DNA of 9,851 nt, taken from positions 1 to 9,851 of the forward strand of contig DGOD01000257.1 in NCBI GenBank assembly GCA_002389265.1. The letters run 5' to 3'. A program made the position numbers and the translations under genes. How positions within the stretch are numbered: position 1 is the stretch's first letter; each line of letters opens with the position of its first letter. Under the pieces are notes generated by a model, which had not been told where the DNA came from, made no database searches, and was given only the letters and a program-made list of their open reading frames with translations. This DNA is from Gammaproteobacteria bacterium UBA4475. Its GTDB lineage: Bacteria; Pseudomonadota; Gammaproteobacteria; Pseudomonadales; Azotimanducaceae. This document shows, piece by piece, positions 7,444 to 9,851 of the stretch.

Positions 7444-7567
7444 GAGTAGTTCTCGCAAGAGGATATTGATGGCGCTCAGTATATGCATGACAAGATAGGC
7501 GATCTCACTTATTATCTAATAAATATCAGCGTTTTATATGCCAAAATGAACACATCAAAGGATAATA
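7444..7567. promoter_or_regulatory. Divergent ald/lrp control region with AT palindrome
   Basis: AT-rich compared with its surroundings. It contains the perfect inverted repeat TTATTA-TC-TAATAA at 7509-7522. Nearer ald lies CAGTATAT (7477-7484), which fits the left half of the E. coli Lrp consensus (YAGHAWAT) but not the right half. On the minus strand TATACT (complement of about 7478-7483) is a 5-of-6 match to a -10 for ald, without a good -35. TTTTATATG at 7532-7540 may hold the -10 for lrp. The sites suggest regulation of both genes by the Lrp-type protein, which is inference from family behaviour. Confidence 0.5.
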
Positions 7568-8053
7568 ATGACAAATAAACCCATAGAGCAGGATAAACCA
7601 CTAGACAAGACAGACCGTCGAATCCTTCGTGAACTACAAGCGGACGGACGCCTCTCTAATACTGCCCTGTCTCGGCTCATCAATCTCAGCCCAACGCCCT
7701 GCGCCGAGCGCGTCAAGTCGCTGGAGCGGCGAGGCCTTATTATTGGCTATACGGCACGCCTGAACCCCCACTTACTTGATTTAGAGCTGTTGGTGTTCGT
7801 CGAGATTAACCTGGCAAGAACATCACCAGACGTGTTTGACGAGTTTCGTCAGGCGGTTATCAAATTACCCCAGGTGCTGGAATGTCACCTGGTCTCAGGT
7901 AACTTTGACTATTTAATCAAGGCGCGAGTCGCTGACATGGTCGCTTATCGGCGTTTGCTCGGCGAGACCATCCTGACGCTACCTGGGGTGAGCGGATCAC
8001 GAACCTACGTCGTGATGGAAGAGGTTAAGGAGTCCAATCGGCTGGCGATTTAA
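7568..8053 (+). CDS. lrp: Lrp/AsnC-family transcriptional regulator
   Basis: A 161-residue feast/famine regulator. ATG at 7568 has a good ribosome site AAGGA 5 bases upstream. Residues about 12-65 form the winged helix-turn-helix: LDKTDRRILRELQADGRLSN then LSRLINLSPTPCAERVKSLE. The ligand-sensing RAM domain follows from about 70, with LLVFVEINL, ECHLVSGNFDYLIKARV, YRRLLGETILTLPGV and the closing TYVVMEEVKESNRLAI. Many of these segments are nearly identical to E. coli Lrp (164 residues), more so than to AsnC or local AldR/BkdR types. It may therefore be the global Lrp orthologue or a close paralogue serving as local activator of ald. Divergence from ald supports the local role. It probably assembles as dimers and octamers and responds to leucine or alanine; that is family knowledge. 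Its stop lies 7 bases from the convergent sulfatase stop. Confidence 0.95.
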   Translation: MTNKPIEQDKPLDKTDRRILRELQADGRLSNTALSRLINLSPTPCAERVKSLERRGLIIGYTARLNPHLLDLELLVFVEINLARTSPDVFDEFRQAVIKLPQVLECHLVSGNFDYLIKARVADMVAYRRLLGETILTLPGVSGSRTYVVMEEVKESNRLAI

Positions 8054-8060
8054 CGACGGG

Positions 8061-9587
8061 TCAATCAATGCCCAGGCGCACAAATTGCTCGTGGGGGGCA
8101 TTTACCTCTTTCAATGCAACCCGCAACAATTCGATCATGTCCTTCTCCAAGGGTTTGCCGACCTGGTTGTCCAGTTCCTGTGGGTCATCTGGAATCATAT
8201 ACAATTGATGCTCACCAATCCTGGCCTGCATAGACCAAAAAGGTAATAGATCGCCCTCCTGAAACGGCTGGCGAATAACCGGTATGTCGGTGCCCGGCAT
8301 AGTATCCAGCCAAGCTCGATGGTCCGGATTTGGTAAGCGTAAATTAGGCATGGGCGGTATCGGCATGGTTGACCAGCGATTCGACCACATCGATAAGGGG
8401 AAGTTACTGGTGGCTGGCGCCCGCGCATATTTGTTCTTGCCATCATGGATCTGTACCCAGTTACCATAGATACCGCCGATAGCCCAGTCTCGAATACTCG
8501 TGGCAGCGCCACTGATCAAGGGCAATAACGACTTGCCATGAGTCACATGCTCCACCTCAACCTCAAACAGATCAGCCAGGGTCGCATGAATATCCACATT
8601 GGTCGTCAAGGCGTCAATGGTCCCCGGCGCGTAATCCGGGTGATAGATCATCAGCGGCGTATGGCCCAGAGTTTCATACTGCATCACGCCGGGTTTACCA
8701 AAGATATCTCGTTCGCCGAGATAATGGCCGTGGTCGGTACAGAGGATAAACACCGTGTCTTCCCACAGATTCTGGCTGTCCATGGCATCCAGCACCTTGC
8801 CAAACCAGTGATCGATCATACTCAATTTAGCACCGTAATTGGCGCGGATGTGCTGACCCTCTCGAGCGGTTATGACTCCGCCTTTGACCGCGTCAACGGC
8901 ATAGGGCGGCCAGATCATCTGCTCGCCCTGCCAGTCTGGGTCATATTTGTTCGCCCAAGGCGCGGGCGTATCAAAGGGCTCGTGGGGATCAAACTCATCG
9001 ACAAACAGAAAAAAACTGTCGTGAGCATCGCCATGGGTCGTGAGCCAGTCTGCAGTTGCTTGCATAGTCTTCGGACCGGGGAAATCCAACTCTTCACGAA
9101 ACCAGGTTCTGGATAAATCGTAACCGAGGGTCTCCGGTTTACCATTATGCTTCTTCGTGGCCGGTAAGGTCGGCGAGCCAATCCAGGACGGGTCCTCGCG
9201 GGTCTTCCATGGGTCACTTTCATGGCCGCGCAGATAATCCCAAGCAAAGAAGTCCGTGTGATAGTTCTCGCCACCGGTCTCAAACAGGTGAGGATGATCA
9301 GTAAACAACTGAGTTTTAACATTTTTTTGCCGCAGATAGTGGCCTAGAGGACGCTCCCACAACTCGATCGAGCCCCAAGGTCGCCAGAGAAAATCCAGCG
9401 CCCCCACCAGGATGTCATGACGGGCAGGCATACAGGGCAATGAACCCGTGGAATGGTTGGTGAATCGTTGGGCGCGAGCCGCAAAGCGATCAATATTGGG
9501 CGTTTCAAACTCTGAACCGCCATAACAACCGAGCATATGACGGTTCAGGCTATCGAGTAAAATGACGACGACTTTTTTGGGTTTCAT
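8061..9587 (-). CDS. Type I sulfatase (formylglycine-dependent)
   Basis: A sulfate-ester hydrolase of the alkaline-phosphatase superfamily, 508 residues from ATG at 9587 (MKPKKVVVILLDSLNRHMLGCYG, the natural family beginning). An in-frame ATG at 9713 would add 42 residues with no recognisable domain. The activation motif is CMPARHDILVG: Cys52, Pro54 and Arg56 match C-x-P-(S/A)-R, so Cys52 should be oxidised to formylglycine. Metal-binding parts seen are Asp12, followed by Ser13 where many sulfatases have a second Asp, and TDHGHYLGERDIFGK with Asp285 and His286. DEFDPHEPFD at 197-206 is also typical. The pattern SLPCMPAR followed by DFLWRPWGSIELWERP places it in a subfamily with close relatives in Gram-positive bacteria, as far as I recall. 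No signal peptide is seen from either start, suggesting a cytoplasmic enzyme acting on imported substrate. No maturase gene or sugar-degradation genes lie in the window. The substrate is unknown. Confidence 0.93.
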   Translation of the reverse strand: MKPKKVVVILLDSLNRHMLGCYGGSEFETPNIDRFAARAQRFTNHSTGSLPCMPARHDILVGALDFLWRPWGSIELWERPLGHYLRQKNVKTQLFTDHPHLFETGGENYHTDFFAWDYLRGHESDPWKTREDPSWIGSPTLPATKKHNGKPETLGYDLSRTWFREELDFPGPKTMQATADWLTTHGDAHDSFFLFVDEFDPHEPFDTPAPWANKYDPDWQGEQMIWPPYAVDAVKGGVITAREGQHIRANYGAKLSMIDHWFGKVLDAMDSQNLWEDTVFILCTDHGHYLGERDIFGKPGVMQYETLGHTPLMIYHPDYAPGTIDALTTNVDIHATLADLFEVEVEHVTHGKSLLPLISGAATSIRDWAIGGIYGNWVQIHDGKNKYARAPATSNFPLSMWSNRWSTMPIPPMPNLRLPNPDHRAWLDTMPGTDIPVIRQPFQEGDLLPFWSMQARIGEHQLYMIPDDPQELDNQVGKPLEKDMIELLRVALKEVNAPHEQFVRLGID

Positions 9588-9722
9588 CCTGTGTTTCTCG
9601 TTCGATCTAGCGAACCCCAAGATACCCCGTTGCCCAGCCAATAACCAGCGAGAACCTGAGGATTGAGACCGACACCCAGCTATTTTGATTAAGCATCTCA
9701 CAGCAGTTGCCATCGAATTTAA

Positions 9723-9742
9723 TACTGTATATATTTACAGTT
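9723..9742. promoter_or_regulatory. Near-perfect LexA (SOS) box
   Basis: TACTGTATATATTTACAGTT matches the E. coli SOS consensus (TACTG, five TA steps, CAGTA) at 18 of 20 positions and has the required CTG-N10-CAG frame with an alternating AT centre. On the plus strand it overlaps a possible -35 TTTACA (9734-9739, 5 of 6) with TATCAG (9758-9763) 18 bases on. On the minus strand it covers a possible -10 TACAGT (9729-9724) with CTGTCA (9751-9746) 16 bases before. It could control a plus-strand gene outside the window, or the sulfatase transcript, or both. Confidence 0.75.
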
Positions 9743-9771
9743 AAATGACAGGTCGCCTATCAGACATTTGT

Positions 9772-9821
9772 CCAGCCTCGACGGTCTAAGCTTTTACTGA
9801 GACTTCTTATTCAGAGGCTGG
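9772..9821. repeat. Perfect 8-bp inverted repeat with 34-base loop
   Basis: CCAGCCTC at 9772-9779 is the exact reverse complement of GAGGCTGG at 9814-9821. Inside the loop GTCT (9784-9787, with flanking G) can pair with AGAC (9800-9803), so a two-level stem is possible. It begins close to the start site predicted for the plus-strand promoter that overlaps the LexA box, so in RNA it would form a structured leader. No T-tract follows on either strand, which argues against a simple terminator. Confidence 0.5.
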
Positions 9822-9827
9822 CACTTA

Positions 9828-9851
9828 AATACACATAAATTAATACACATA
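9828..9851. repeat. Direct repeat AATACACATA, 14-base period, cut by window end
   Basis: AATACACATA occurs at 9828-9837 and again at 9842-9851, the last base of the window. The preceding TTA context is partly shared. With only two copies visible it could be chance in AT-rich DNA, or the beginning of a longer direct-repeat array to the right. Confidence 0.4.

Larger units (their letters stand above)
9588..9851. other. Intergenic right edge with LexA box and structured repeats
   Basis: Holds no supported gene. In order: the 126-base alternative N-terminal extension of the sulfatase frame (9588-9713), a LexA box (9723-9742), a long-loop inverted repeat (9772-9821) and a direct repeat reaching the window end (9828-9851). 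The only plus-strand ATG just after the LexA box (9745) gives a 14-codon frame ending at 9789. The region is AT-rich from about 9716 onward except within the inverted repeat. A plus-strand gene may begin beyond the window. Confidence 0.5.

Noticed and set aside
9588..9713. Sulfatase extension from ATG 9713, close to the LexA box
   Set aside because: The family sequence begins at MKPKKVVVILLDS; the extra 42 residues form no domain or credible signal peptide. Kept as a minor alternative because the ATG is only 9 bases from the LexA box.
9745..9789. Small ORF just after the LexA box (MTGRLSDICPASTV)
   Set aside because: Fourteen codons, no ribosome site, and it begins before the predicted transcript start.

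Overview
The window looks like ordinary chromosome from a gammaproteobacterium, probably a free-living marine-type relative of the Halieaceae or Cellvibrionales rather than an enteric. Three observations support this. The Lrp-family regulator and the oligopeptidase B keep long stretches that I recognise from the E. coli proteins. There are two lipoproteins with clear lipoboxes. A near-perfect gammaproteobacterial-type LexA box lies at the right edge. I see no rRNA, tRNA, transposase, integrase or CRISPR array. The placement below family Pseudomonadota/Gammaproteobacteria is inference.

Layout, left to right. Three minus-strand genes come first: a lipoprotein with an HExxH zinc-peptidase motif (112-1473), an oligopeptidase B with a lipoprotein signal (1646-3814), and a crotonase-fold enzyme lacking the canonical hydratase glutamates (3961-4776). 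Gaps of roughly 150-185 bases separate them, so they are probably not one tight operon. A divergent region follows (4777-5074) that holds a good promoter candidate with a palindrome between its -35 and -10. It leads into a plus-strand MFS exporter (5075-6313). That gene converges, 11 bases apart, on alanine dehydrogenase (6325-7443, minus). Alanine dehydrogenase is divergent from a plus-strand Lrp/AsnC regulator (7568-8053) across an AT-rich 124-base region containing a perfect palindrome. The regulator converges, 7 bases apart, on a type I sulfatase (8061-9587, minus). The last 264 bases are non-coding as far as I can see. They carry the LexA box, a long-loop inverted repeat and a short direct repeat cut by the window edge.

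How the genes fit together. The clearest functional unit is ald plus its divergent Lrp-type regulator, for alanine catabolism or nitrogen supply controlled by amino-acid sensing. Oligopeptidase B and the putative metallopeptidase lipoprotein could both work on peptides or proteins in the envelope, and amino acids released would suit the ald/lrp pair. That link is only an inference from neighbourhood. The crotonase, MFS exporter and sulfatase look like separate accessory metabolism.

I did not find a convincing new multi-gene system. The items most worth checking are the LexA box with its structured flank at the right edge, a seven-unit 13-bp decayed repeat array upstream of the metallopeptidase lipoprotein, palindromes lying inside promoter spacers, and the two competing starts of oligopeptidase B.
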